Part shown: positions 17,584 through 26,535 of the stretch, in pieces
Position numbering within the stretch: position 1 is the first letter of the stretch
How the letters are laid out: every line of letters begins with the position of its first letter
The notes under the pieces: generated by a model
What the model was told of the DNA's origin: nothing
The model's input: the letters and a program-made list of their open reading frames with translations, nothing else
The model's database searches: none
Source of the DNA: Spirochaetaceae bacterium
GTDB taxonomy: Bacteria > Myxococcota_A > UBA9160 > UBA4427
DNA: 64,000 nt
Assembly (NCBI GenBank): GCA_020632655.1
Contig: JACKFD010000007.1
Location: 293,257 to 357,256, forward strand
Direction of reading: 5' to 3'
Translations under genes and position numbers: made by a program

Positions 17584-18405
17584 TCACTCCGCGGCCGGCT
17601 CCTCCTCGCCCCGGTAGAGCGACGGATTCCCCGCCACGCCCGGGATCTCGACTGCGCCCGCGGCGGCCGGCGGCTCGGGCGTGATCGCGAGCCGACGCAC
17701 GTGCTCACGCGAGGCGAGCACGTTCACGACCTGCTCGGCCACGCTCTCCGCGTCCATCAGCCGACCCGGCAGCAGCCCCGCCGACATCCAGCGCGGCACG
17801 AACTCCATCGCCACCTCGGGCGGCGTCTCGGCGACCTTCTCGGTCAGCGTGTCGCCCGCCGCGATCGTCGTGAAGCCGACGCTCGGATGCTCCCCCTGGA
17901 ACGCCTGCGCCATCGACTCGAGCGCCACCTTGCTCGCGACGTAGGCCGACATCCCGGCCCGCGGCGGCCGGTCGTCGATCGAGATCGAGGAGAAGTAGAC
18001 GACCCGGCCGCGCGACTCGAGCAGGTGCGGCAACGCCGCCCGCGTCACCATCGCTGCCCCGAAGAGGTTCGTCTCGAAGGTCTCTCGCCAGTCCGACCCC
18101 GTCGTGTCGCGAGCCGCGCGCAGGATCGTGAGTCCGGGCGCATAGACGACGGCCTCGAGTCCACCGAAGGCCGAGACGGTCTCCGCGACGACGCGCTCGC
18201 AGGCCGAATCTTCGGCCACGTCGCACTCGAGCGCGACGGCGCCGCGCGGCAAGGTCGCGAGGCAGGCCTCGAGGCGCGGACGCCGCCTCGCCGCGATCGC
18301 GACGCGTGCTCCCTCGGCGGCGATGGCCCGCGCCGTCGCCTGACCGAGACCCGCGGATGCTCCGACGACGAGCACGCGGCGATCCGCCAGCCTCGACCCG
18401 CTCAT
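17584..18405 (-). CDS. SDR-family oxidoreductase
   Basis: A 273-residue short-chain dehydrogenase. The cofactor loop is GASAGLG with two arginines after the second strand (AARRRPRLE), suggesting NADP(H). YAPG replaces the usual NNAG. The catalytic residues are in YFSSISI (Ser) and YVASK (Tyr, Lys). The C-terminal 60 residues are atypical for FabG and resemble SDRs used in secondary or steroid-like metabolism. The start at 18405 has a strong AAGGAGG. It may be transcribed with the hydrolase gene downstream, but an inverted repeat lies between them. The substrate is unknown. Confidence 0.88.
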   Translation of the reverse strand: MSGSRLADRRVLVVGASAGLGQATARAIAAEGARVAIAARRRPRLEACLATLPRGAVALECDVAEDSACERVVAETVSAFGGLEAVVYAPGLTILRAARDTTGSDWRETFETNLFGAAMVTRAALPHLLESRGRVVYFSSISIDDRPPRAGMSAYVASKVALESMAQAFQGEHPSVGFTTIAAGDTLTEKVAETPPEVAMEFVPRWMSAGLLPGRLMDAESVAEQVVNVLASREHVRRLAITPEPPAAAGAVEIPGVAGNPSLYRGEEEPAAE

Positions 18406-18603
18406 GGATCCTCCTTCGATGGCGACGAGGCGCTTCGCCGCGACGCTTCGCCCCCTACGCCCGACTACGAGGCGACGTCTGCGTCCGCCGGATGCCGAGT
18501 CGCGCGCAGCATAGAAAGCGGCGTCACTGGTCGCCAAAGCCGACGACGCGGCCGAGCCGGCGCCGGTCGCGCCGTCGGCTGGAAGGCGGGAAAGCCGCCC
18601 CGG

Positions 18604-20460
18604 TCAGGTCGAGCAGAACCCACCCGAGCAGATCGGCGCCGAGGCGTCGCAATCCTCGTCGACGAGGCAGCCATGGTTGAGCAGGCCCTCGGAGCAGGTC
18701 CCCGAGAAGCATCGCCCCTCGCAGTCCCAGTCGAAGCCGCACGGATTCGGCCAGAGACTCGGCGCCTGGCAGCGGGAGAAGGTGCCGTTGCAGGGAAGTC
18801 CGGTGGTATCACAGTCGGCGTGACTCAGGCAGAAGGAGCCCGGCGCGGCCGTGATGCAGGTCCCGGCGATGCAGGCGCCGTCGGCGCCGCACTCGAGATC
18901 ATTCTGGCAGAGGCCGCGGGGCGTGCTGACTTCGATCGACACGTTCGCGACCTCGTCGCCGGGACCCGTCGCCACGTAGTCGAAGGAATAGCTGAGGCTG
19001 AGATTCAGCGCGGGGCCGGGCGAGGCGACGATCGCGAGCGGCACGCCCGCCACGAGCGGAGAGCCGTTCGCCGTCACGTTCGTCGTGAGGCTGGACGGCG
19101 ACGTCGCGAATCGACGAAGCGTGACGAGGAAGGTCTTGTCGATGCCCGACTGGTTGAAGAGCAGCTGGTCCAGCGTCCCGGACGCGCGATAGGTCGTGAG
19201 TGCCGTGCAGCCGTCGGCCAGGTCGATGCGCATCCCGGTCGACTCGGCCGCTTGATCGATCGTCCCGCAGGCGCTCGCGACCGTGACGTTGGACGGGCAG
19301 GTGCCCGTGCTGCAGCTCGCCGTGATCGGCACCTGACCGGTCTCCTCGATCTCGAGCAGCACGTCGTCGTTCGTCGCAGAGGCCGTGCTCCCCGCCCCCT
19401 CACCCGGCGCATAGCTCGCGAGCTCGACGAGCTCGATCGTGCCGTCCTCGTCGAGATCCTCCCAGTCCGACTCGATCCTCGGACATCCAGGCATCGAAGC
19501 CAGCAACACGATTCCGAGGGCCACCCGAGCCCGGAAATCCGAGCCCGGCGGACGACGGCCGGATCGCCGCGCGAGCACCGCGAGCGCGAAGAGGCCCATC
19601 GCCAGGCCGACCCCGAGGCCCGGCTCCGGCACGGTCGTCGCGACGATCTGTCCGTGGAGATCGAGCTCGAGGGTGGCGGCGAGCGGCGCCCTCGGCACGA
19701 AGTCGACCTGCAGGACGATGGGCAGGAAGAGACGCCAGTCGTTCGCGCCCAGACGCTCGAGCGTGCCGCTATCCGCGGGAACGACGAGCGTCAGAGCGCT
19801 CTCGGGTACGAATACGCCCCCTCGAAATCCCAGGCCGCTCAGCTCGACGAGACCGGAGACGGCCTGCGTCCCGACGACCGGGTCGAGCAGGACCGGTTGG
19901 GCCGGAAAGGTGAAGTGGTCGTCGTCGACGTAGCTCACACCGCCGGCGTCGAATCCGCTGAAGGCGAGATCGCGAACCACGATCTCTGCGGCGAGTCCGA
20001 GTCCGGGCAGACCGACCTCGGCGGCGAGCTGCCCCGGACGCGCGCCGGCCAGATCGCCCGGGAGCCAGGATCCGCTATCCGACACCGAGAAGAGTCGAGA
20101 TGCCTCGCCCCCCGCCATCGTCCCGACGAGGCCCGGAGCCGTCGGCAGCGACATCGCGAGGTAGAACCCCCCTTCGAGCGTGGTGACCCGTCCGTCCGTC
20201 GCCCCCACGCCGGGCAGGACCCCACCCGAGACGCCCGGATCGCTCTGCGGCAGGAGCGTCAGGCTCGTGCTGCCGAGCGGCGCGGGCAGGTCGAGGATCA
20301 GGGCGCTCGTACCGTCGATCTGCACGAAGCTCTGGAAGGGGTCGACGAAGAACTCCCGGGTCTCCGTCTGGGCCGAGGAGGGGGAAGCGACGAGCCAGGG
20401 CAGGAGCAGCAGCAAGAGGGGCGAGAGCGGAACGATGCGCCCTCGGGAGCGACCTCGCAT
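18604..20460 (-). CDS. PEP-CTERM surface protein joined in frame to a Cys-rich lipoprotein-like part
   Basis: One uninterrupted 618-residue frame with two apparent proteins. Part one has a signal peptide (hydrophobic 10-26, cleavage near SPSSAQ), a beta-rich domain to residue 275, then an exosortase-type sorting signal: VPEP (277-280), a hydrophobic helix (about 282-297) and RRSGRR. That signal should end a protein. Here the frame continues directly into VALGIVLLASMPGC (313-326), which looks like a lipoprotein signal peptide with its cysteine, then DLDEDGTIELVEL (EF-hand/dockerin-like), a beta-rich middle, and about ten cysteine pairs of the C-x4-5-C type at the end. The ATG at 20460 follows GGAGG. 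Residue 313 is a GTG but has no ribosome site. Read-through, fusion or a lost stop are all possible. Confidence 0.75.
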   Translation of the reverse strand: MRGRSRGRIVPLSPLLLLLLPWLVASPSSAQTETREFFVDPFQSFVQIDGTSALILDLPAPLGSTSLTLLPQSDPGVSGGVLPGVGATDGRVTTLEGGFYLAMSLPTAPGLVGTMAGGEASRLFSVSDSGSWLPGDLAGARPGQLAAEVGLPGLGLAAEIVVRDLAFSGFDAGGVSYVDDDHFTFPAQPVLLDPVVGTQAVSGLVELSGLGFRGGVFVPESALTLVVPADSGTLERLGANDWRLFLPIVLQVDFVPRAPLAATLELDLHGQIVATTVPEPGLGVGLAMGLFALAVLARRSGRRPPGSDFRARVALGIVLLASMPGCPRIESDWEDLDEDGTIELVELASYAPGEGAGSTASATNDDVLLEIEETGQVPITASCSTGTCPSNVTVASACGTIDQAAESTGMRIDLADGCTALTTYRASGTLDQLLFNQSGIDKTFLVTLRRFATSPSSLTTNVTANGSPLVAGVPLAIVASPGPALNLSLSYSFDYVATGPGDEVANVSIEVSTPRGLCQNDLECGADGACIAGTCITAAPGSFCLSHADCDTTGLPCNGTFSRCQAPSLWPNPCGFDWDCEGRCFSGTCSEGLLNHGCLVDEDCDASAPICSGGFCST

Positions 20461-20614
20461 CGAGTGCGCCTCCACGAGTCTGGGATCACGATCGAGTGTA
20501 CCCCCGGAGTGCCCGCAGCTGGCGGAAATGTGTCGTCTCCGCCGGCCGAGCGGAGCACGATGCGGGGCGGGGATTTCCGATGCGGCGACGATCTGCGCAT
20601 CGGCTGCCGGATCC

Positions 20615-22582
20615 TCAGCGCGGCGTGTACCAGATCGGCGACGTCCAGGCGCGCTCCTGGATCGTCTTCGGCACGCCCGGATCGCAGCACGCCTCGTAGC
20701 CCTTGCCCACGGTCGCAGGATCCGCACAGTCGACGCCCGCCTCGACGCAGAGGTACTGGCTCCATCGACAGGTCGGGTTCTCGAGCACCCGCGCGTAGTA
20801 GAAGGCCGGCTGCGCCGCGTCGAAGTCCGGATCCCGCCAGACCGTGCAGAGGCTGCGCGCGCCCTCGCCTTCGGGCGTGCAGGTCGCGACATCGACCCGC
20901 GCATCGTTCTCGCCGCCGACGACGTCGTAGACCCGTTCGTGTGTCGCCTCGCCCTCGACCCAGCCCTTCACGATCTGGATGCGCTGGAGCGGCGTGCCCG
21001 GTCGATTCTCCGTGCCGGGGTCCTGGAGCGCCGAGACGACGAAGCCAGGTGCCGTACCGTCGTCGGGTGCATCCGGCAGGTCGCCGCCCATCGGTACGCC
21101 CGCCGCATAACCCTCACGCGCGACCTCGCCGCGCTCGCAGACGCCCGCGTCGTAGTCGAAGCCGCCGAAGAAGCGCACCTCCGGTCGCGTGCCGCTCGTG
21201 CCGTAGACCTCGCGTCGGACGAGCGCCGAGAAGATCGCGTCGCGGGTGTTCTCCTCGGCCCACACGACGGCGAGGCCGCCCGGGTTGAACTCGATCGCGT
21301 CGGGCAGACCGGCGGGCACGCCGGGCGAGAGCACGCGCGAGGCGCCGCCATGACCCACGTGATCCCGCTCGTCGACGAGGCCGGGGGTGCCGAGATGCGT
21401 GTCGGTGCTCGCGATCAGGCCGTATTGCAGCGGGTTCGTGCCGAGCTCCGCGCCGAGCCGGATGCCCTTCTTGAGACCCGCCCGCACGAAGGCCGCCGGC
21501 TTGGGCGCCGACCACGGCGCACCGACGGCGCCGCTCATCGCGTCGTAGGGCAGCTTCTCGAAGGCACACGCCTCGTCCGTCGTCTCCGCCCCGAGCAGGC
21601 ACTCCGAGTCGCCCTTGTGCTGCATCACTTCGATCAGCCGCTCGTAGCGATTACGCAGCCGCGCCTCCGCGCGATCGATCGGCGTGTCGGCCTCGGCGGT
21701 CGACGTGATGCGCGCCGAGGCGAACATGAAGCCGTTCATGCTGATGTTCGAGTTGTGCGGGATGACGACGGCCTCGCAGCCCCGGATCCCCTTCCGGCAA
21801 TCGCGCTCGAGTCCCTCGAAGAGGCTCATCGCCGAGACCGCGTCCATCGACGAGAGCGCCTGGTCGGGCACCGCGTGGTTGCGGAAGAGCACGTTTCGAT
21901 GGAGGTTGCTCGCGACCGACGAGGTCCATTCGTAGCCGATCAGGCTCGTGAAGCGGCAGGCCGGGCTGCGATCGTAGGCCTCCTCCGCCGCGTCCTGGAT
22001 CTCGCGCCAGACGCCGCGCGCGACCCGCAGGCACTCCTTGCCGCCGGGCCCGCAGAACTTGTGCCGCTCTCCCGTCGCGTTCGGCCGGGCGAGGAACCCG
22101 AGCAGGGCCATCGGCGCGTTCCGCTTCCCCCAACACGCGTCGCTGTCGTATTCGGGATGCTTCGGGTCGTCGCAGATCCGCACCTCGCCGAGCATCTCCG
22201 AGTGGTCCGAGAGCGCCGTCCAGTCGAGCGGGCGGTCGAGCTTCACCCTTCGCCCGGCCACGCCTTCGGCGCTCCAGGGCTGGATCCCGATCTCCTCGCC
22301 CCGCGCGAAGCGATAGGCGTCGCGCGGCGTCGTGCGCGTATCCTGGGTGCTCGCGTCGTGGGAGAGCCGGGTATGGACGTGGGTGTCGCCGAAGAGAGGG
22401 CGACGCAGCGGATCGTAGTCGCGGCAGGCCTCCCGCTCCTCCGTCACGGCGTAGGGCCGCTCCCGGCCCGCCGTCGCGGCCGAAGCCGGCGCCGTCGCCG
22501 TCAGGACACTCGCCCCGCCCACGCCAAGAGAGAGAACGAGGAGTGCGATCGCTCCCCGACCCGTAGAGACGATCCCGATCAT
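20615..22582 (-). CDS. DUF3604 family protein, exported, cysteine-rich (copy 1)
   Basis: A 655-residue exported protein. A signal peptide (1-36) is followed by the PHP-like metal sites of DUF3604: GDTHVH (65-70), DHSEMLG, VIPHNSNISMNG, KGDSEC and ASTDTH. The family end signature ERAWTSPIWYTP closes the protein. The enzymatic role of the family is not established; the motifs suggest a metal-dependent hydrolase in the periplasm. This copy has many extra cysteines (for example CDDPKHPEYDSDACWG and YLCVEAGVDCADP) absent from the two other copies at 54369 and 58971, so disulfides are likely. The start was chosen at 22582 (GAGG upstream). The LLM gene ends 23 bases upstream. Confidence 0.9.
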   Translation of the reverse strand: MIGIVSTGRGAIALLVLSLGVGGASVLTATAPASAATAGRERPYAVTEEREACRDYDPLRRPLFGDTHVHTRLSHDASTQDTRTTPRDAYRFARGEEIGIQPWSAEGVAGRRVKLDRPLDWTALSDHSEMLGEVRICDDPKHPEYDSDACWGKRNAPMALLGFLARPNATGERHKFCGPGGKECLRVARGVWREIQDAAEEAYDRSPACRFTSLIGYEWTSSVASNLHRNVLFRNHAVPDQALSSMDAVSAMSLFEGLERDCRKGIRGCEAVVIPHNSNISMNGFMFASARITSTAEADTPIDRAEARLRNRYERLIEVMQHKGDSECLLGAETTDEACAFEKLPYDAMSGAVGAPWSAPKPAAFVRAGLKKGIRLGAELGTNPLQYGLIASTDTHLGTPGLVDERDHVGHGGASRVLSPGVPAGLPDAIEFNPGGLAVVWAEENTRDAIFSALVRREVYGTSGTRPEVRFFGGFDYDAGVCERGEVAREGYAAGVPMGGDLPDAPDDGTAPGFVVSALQDPGTENRPGTPLQRIQIVKGWVEGEATHERVYDVVGGENDARVDVATCTPEGEGARSLCTVWRDPDFDAAQPAFYYARVLENPTCRWSQYLCVEAGVDCADPATVGKGYEACCDPGVPKTIQERAWTSPIWYTPR

Positions 22583-22605
22583 GCTCGCGTCCTCGCTTCT
22601 CCGGC

Positions 22606-23472
22606 TCACGCCATCTTCTGGACGACGTCCTCGGCGTAGCGCTTGATGCCGTCGACCTTCTTCTCGATGTCGTCGGTCAGTCCGTGGTAGAAGGCCCAGG
22701 GCATGGTCAGCACGTGGGTGACCCCGCCCTCCTCGATGCGGCGGTAGCCGTCGAGATCGTGGGCATCGCTCGCGCTCGCGAGCACGGGGCACTCGGGCGG
22801 CTTGCCGAGGGCGCGGCGGTACTCGCGGATCTTGCCGATGCACTCGATGATCTCGTCCGAGGTCTGGAGGTCCGAGAGCCAGCCGTCGTTGCGGGCGGCG
22901 CGGCGGAGCGCCATGTCGGAGATGCCGCCGACCCAGACGGGAATCGGCCTGGTCGGGACGGGCGGCGTCATCTTGAGCTTCCGGCATTGATAGAACTCGC
23001 CGTCGAACTCGACCCAGTCGCCGCTCCAGAGCTTGCGCATCAGCTCGAGCATCTCGTCCGCCCGCTTGCCGCGGCGCTTGAACTCCTGCCCCGCGAGCTC
23101 GAACTCGACCTGCGACCAGCCGACGCCGATCGTGAGCGTGATCCGGTCGTTCGAGAGCGCCGCCGCCGTCGCGAGCTGCTTGGCGACGACGAAGGGATTC
23201 CGGAGCGGGAGCACGAAGGCGTTGGTCGTGAAGCGCAGGCGCGTCGTCACGGCCGAGAGCGCGCCGACCACGACCCAGGGATCCGGGAACTGGCTCGTCT
23301 CGTCGTAGCGACGCACGCCGTCCTCCGTGTAGGGATAGGGCGTGTCGAGGGTCTCGGGATAGACGACGTGGTCCGAGAAGGTGAGCGCCTCGTAGCCCGC
23401 CTCCTCGGCAGCGATCGCGAGCTTCACGAGGTGCTGGGGCGGCTGGAAGGCCCCGGAGATCACGAACTTCAT
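22606..23472 (-). CDS. LLM-class F420-dependent oxidoreductase
   Basis: A 288-residue luciferase-like monooxygenase fold protein. MKFVISGAFQPP starts the barrel, FSDHVVYPETLDTPYPYT marks the cofactor loop, and FVLPLRNPFVVAKQLATAAALSNDRITLTIGVGWSQVEFELAGQEF is the family core, ending with IPVWVGG. Such proteins transfer hydride using coenzyme F420 or FMN; this subgroup (TIGR03619-like) is usually F420-linked. A related copy lies at 62615. The ATG follows AAGGAG. It lies between the DUF35/thiolase pair and DUF3604 on the same strand, and could be co-transcribed with them. The substrate is unknown. Confidence 0.9.
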   Translation of the reverse strand: MKFVISGAFQPPQHLVKLAIAAEEAGYEALTFSDHVVYPETLDTPYPYTEDGVRRYDETSQFPDPWVVVGALSAVTTRLRFTTNAFVLPLRNPFVVAKQLATAAALSNDRITLTIGVGWSQVEFELAGQEFKRRGKRADEMLELMRKLWSGDWVEFDGEFYQCRKLKMTPPVPTRPIPVWVGGISDMALRRAARNDGWLSDLQTSDEIIECIGKIREYRRALGKPPECPVLASASDAHDLDGYRRIEEGGVTHVLTMPWAFYHGLTDDIEKKVDGIKRYAEDVVQKMA

Positions 23473-23520
23473 CTTCGCTCCTTGCGCGGCGTCGGGACCG
23501 GCGCGCGCCGGCCCGTCACG

Positions 23521-23946
23521 TCATCGGCCGCGCGGCTTGAAGTGGACGAGGGTCTCGCGCCCGAGATCCTCGAAGCAGACCTCGAGCGGCATGCCGATCG
23601 AGACGTCCTCCGGCGCGCATCCGACGATCCGCGAGGTGAGCCGCGGCCCCTCCTCGAGCTCGACGATCGCGACGACGAGAGGGACCTGGGATCGCTGGGC
23701 GGGGTCGTGGCCCACGCGATCGACCGTCCAGGAGTAGAGCGTGCCTCGGCCGCTCACGTCCTCCCACGCCCAGTCGGCCCCGAGGCAGACGGGACATCGA
23801 TTGCGCGGGTAGTAGAAGAAGCCGTCGCGCGGACAGCGCTGGATCCGGAGCCTTCCCTCGCGCGCCGCATCCAGCCAGGGCGCACTCGTCGGCGTGCGTC
23901 GCGGGACCGGACGACCGTTCTCGGCGTAGGGCTGCTCGATCCGCAT
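23521..23946 (-). CDS. DUF35 Zn-ribbon/OB-fold protein, partner of the thiolase-like protein
   Basis: A 141-residue acyl-CoA-binding partner protein. It has an N-terminal rubredoxin-like knuckle and an OB fold (GTLYSWTVDRVGH...PLVVAIVELEEGPRLTSRIVG). The zinc knuckle is incomplete: Cys38, Cys51 and Cys54 are present, but the second position of the first pair is Asp41 (CPRD instead of CxxC). DUF35 proteins form tight complexes with thiolase-fold enzymes, for example with Ltp2-type steroid aldolases and BbsB-type thiolases. Its ATG overlaps the thiolase stop (TGATG), so the two are translationally coupled. Confidence 0.9.
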   Translation of the reverse strand: MRIEQPYAENGRPVPRRTPTSAPWLDAAREGRLRIQRCPRDGFFYYPRNRCPVCLGADWAWEDVSGRGTLYSWTVDRVGHDPAQRSQVPLVVAIVELEEGPRLTSRIVGCAPEDVSIGMPLEVCFEDLGRETLVHFKPRGR

Positions 23947-25139
23947 CACGCGCCCTCCAGCACGAGGCCGACGTGCGACGCCATCAATCCGCCGACCCCC
24001 GTCACATAGGCGCGGTCGGCCTTCGCGAGCTGGACCTCCCCTGCGCGACCCTGGATCTGGCGCATCGAGTCGAGCACGTGCGAGAGCCCGCCCGCCGCGC
24101 CCCCCTGCCCCATCCCGAGCTGCCCGCCGTGCGTGTTGAGCGGCCAGTCGCCGCCGAAGCGCAGGTCGTGCTCGTCGACGAAGCGCCCGCCCTGCCCCTT
24201 CTTCGCGAAGCCCGCGTCCTCGATCGTGAGCAGCACCGTGATCGTGAAGCAGTCGTAGAAGGAGGCGACGTCGATCGAGTCGCGCCGCGCGCCGGCCATC
24301 GCGAAGGCCTGATCCGCCGCGGGCTTCGCGGGCGTCTCCGTCAGCCGCGGCATGTAGCTCACGGTCTTGTGGCTCACGTACTCGCCGTAGCCCGCGAGGA
24401 AGACCGGCCTGTGCGGCAGCCGCGCCGCGCGCTCGGGCGTCGTCACGACGACGGCGCCGCCGCCCCAGCACGGCATCACCATCTCGAGCAGATGGATCGG
24501 GTCCGCGATGATCGGCGACGCGAGCACGTCCTCGACCGTGATCGGCTTGTCCCGGAAGACGGCCATCGGATTCTTCAGCGCGTTGTCCCGCTCCATCACG
24601 GCGATCTTCGCGAGGGTCTCGGGGGCGACGCCGAACTCCTGCATGTAACGGTGGGCGACCATCGCGAAGGCCGGCGTCGCCGCGACGAGTCCGAACGGAA
24701 TGTCGAACTGGCCCTGGGGCGAGCCCCAGGCGTCGCCACCGAGATAGGGCGGCAGCGCCATCTTCTGGCCCGCGCCGCCCGACTCGACCGGCGACGGGGT
24801 CGACGGCACGAGCACGAGCACCGTCTCGCACATCCCGACCTCGATCGCCGCCGCGGCGCGCCAGACCATGCCCGCCGCGCTCGCGCCGCCGATGTCGACC
24901 GTCTCGTTGAAATGCGAGCGGATGCCGAGGTACTCCGCGAGGGCGAGCGGCGAGAACATCGGCGAGTCCGACAGACCGCCGCAGACGAGCCCGTCGACCG
25001 CGTCCTTCTCGATCCCCGCGTCCGCGAGCGCCTCCGCCGCGAGCACGGCGCAGGCCTCCATTCCGAACATCGGTTCCGGCCAGGTCCGCTGCGGCGCCCA
25101 CTCCGTCATGCCGACCAGGGCGGCGGCTCGTTTGCCCAT
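23946..25139 (-). CDS. Thiolase-fold protein (lipid-transfer/SCP-x type), atypical active site
   Basis: A 397-residue thiolase-superfamily protein. The place of the nucleophilic cysteine reads VDIGGASAAG (Gly85 where Cys is expected). The C-terminal GHP motif reads GMGQGGAAGG (Gln345 instead of His). Ordinary Claisen thiolysis is therefore doubtful. FYDCFTIT with Tyr295 lies where Ltp2-like retro-aldolases of steroid side-chain breakdown use tyrosine, as I recall that family, and those also need a DUF35 partner. The partner gene is fused by a TGATG overlap. The start at 25139 follows GGGAG. The likely role is carbon-carbon cleavage or condensation of an acyl-CoA with a bulky or branched chain; the exact reaction is inferred. 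Confidence 0.88.
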   Translation of the reverse strand: MGKRAAALVGMTEWAPQRTWPEPMFGMEACAVLAAEALADAGIEKDAVDGLVCGGLSDSPMFSPLALAEYLGIRSHFNETVDIGGASAAGMVWRAAAAIEVGMCETVLVLVPSTPSPVESGGAGQKMALPPYLGGDAWGSPQGQFDIPFGLVAATPAFAMVAHRYMQEFGVAPETLAKIAVMERDNALKNPMAVFRDKPITVEDVLASPIIADPIHLLEMVMPCWGGGAVVVTTPERAARLPHRPVFLAGYGEYVSHKTVSYMPRLTETPAKPAADQAFAMAGARRDSIDVASFYDCFTITVLLTIEDAGFAKKGQGGRFVDEHDLRFGGDWPLNTHGGQLGMGQGGAAGGLSHVLDSMRQIQGRAGEVQLAKADRAYVTGVGGLMASHVGLVLEGA

Positions 25140-25288
25140 GTCTCGCGATCTCCCGAAGAGAAGGCAGACTCTCGCACGCTCGGCGGCGGATCGCCGCTCG
25201 ATTCCGGACGGCGGATCGGACCGCCGACCCGTGCCCCGGAGCGACGTCGGCCGTCCTGCCGGCGCATGATTGGCGCCGGAGCCCGCGC

Positions 25289-26476
25289 TCAGGCCGCCCG
25301 ACGCACCCGGACCGGCAGCGAGCGGAGCCCGCACGCGAAGGCCGGCGCGTTCAGCGCGAGCGGCCCGTCGTCCGCGCGCTCGAGCCCGGGCAGCCGCTCG
25401 AGGATCGCCTCGAACATGCAACGGAGCTCGAGGCGGGCGATGTTCGCGCCCATGCAGAAATGCGTGCCGATCCCGAAGGCCACGTGCGGGTTCGGCCTCC
25501 GGGTCACGTCGAAGCGCTGGGGCTCGCGGAAGACGCGGTCGTCCCGATTCGCCGCCGCGTACATCAGGAGGACCTGATCGCCCGCCCGGATCGTCCGGCC
25601 GTGCAGCTCGACGTCGCAGGTCGCCGTGCGACGCATGTTCAGCAGGGGCGACACCCAGCGGATCATCTCCTCGATCGCCGTCGGCAGCAGCTCGGGCCTG
25701 GCTCGCAGGAGCGCCAGCTGTTCGGGATGCTCGAGCAGGGCCCGGGTCCCGCCTGCGATCACGTGCCGGGTCGTGTCGCTCCCGCCGTTCAGCAGCAGAA
25801 GCGACTCCGCCGCGATCTGCTCCGGCGTCCGCGCGGCCGGACCCGAGTCCGCCTCGACGACCATCTTCGAGAACCAGTCGTCCCCGGGCGCGCGCCGCCT
25901 CGCCTCGACGACCTGCATGGCCTCGCCGTAGAAGCCCATTGCCGCCTGCATCAGCTCTTCGCTCTGGTACCGCGGACCGCCGCCCCCGGCCATCGTGACC
26001 TCGGCGATCTCCGCATAACGTCGCCAGTCGGCGTCGTCGAGCCCGAGGGTCCCGACGATCACCCGAACGGGAAAGGGGATCGCCAGCTCCTGCACGAGGT
26101 CGAACTCGCTGCGTCCTTCGAGCCCCTCGAAGAGATCGTCGACGATCTCCCGCAGCCTCGCCTCGAATCCGCGTGCCCCCCGCGGCGTGATCTCCTTCTG
26201 GAAGATCCGCCGGAAGGCCAGGTGCTTCGGATCGTCGTTGTCGATCATCGACCCCGAGCCGTCCGTGTTCGGCCGTGAGCCCCGGGCGCTCGAGAAGCGC
26301 TCGGGATCGCGCGAGATCGAGACGATGTCGGCATGTCGCGAGACGGCCCAGAGGCCGTTCGTCTCGTCCCGGTAGAGCGGAGCGTGGTCGCGCAGCCAGT
26401 CGTAGGTCGGCTGCGGGTCGCCCTCGTAGAGCTCCCGGGCGAGCAGGTCGATCGCGCGCGCTTGCGTTCCGGACAT
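25289..26476 (-). CDS. Cytochrome P450
   Basis: A soluble bacterial P450 of 395 residues. The haem-binding loop is FGIGTHFCMGANIARLE with Cys341. The I-helix oxygen-activating motif is LNGGSDTTR, and the K-helix ExxR pair is in AIEEMIRW. It would hydroxylate a small or lipid substrate using a ferredoxin or flavodoxin partner, neither of which is seen here. Family members close to CYP107/CYP125-like steroid or fatty-acid hydroxylases share the sequence IRWVSPLLNMRRTAT. The ATG at 26476 follows GAGAGGAT. It lies just upstream of the thiolase/DUF35/LLM genes on the same strand, which would fit degradation of a cyclic or branched lipid. Confidence 0.95.
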   Translation of the reverse strand: MSGTQARAIDLLARELYEGDPQPTYDWLRDHAPLYRDETNGLWAVSRHADIVSISRDPERFSSARGSRPNTDGSGSMIDNDDPKHLAFRRIFQKEITPRGARGFEARLREIVDDLFEGLEGRSEFDLVQELAIPFPVRVIVGTLGLDDADWRRYAEIAEVTMAGGGGPRYQSEELMQAAMGFYGEAMQVVEARRRAPGDDWFSKMVVEADSGPAARTPEQIAAESLLLLNGGSDTTRHVIAGGTRALLEHPEQLALLRARPELLPTAIEEMIRWVSPLLNMRRTATCDVELHGRTIRAGDQVLLMYAAANRDDRVFREPQRFDVTRRPNPHVAFGIGTHFCMGANIARLELRCMFEAILERLPGLERADDGPLALNAPAFACGLRSLPVRVRRAA

Positions 26477-26535
26477 CGGATCCTCTCGGTCGGGGGCCCG
26501 CCCGTCGGCGGGCTGGCAGCCGTTCGGCGGGACGC

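Noticed and set aside
23946..25421. Longer N-terminus of the thiolase-like protein from an upstream start
   Set aside because: The extra 90 residues are low-complexity; the ribosome site and family start agree with 25139.
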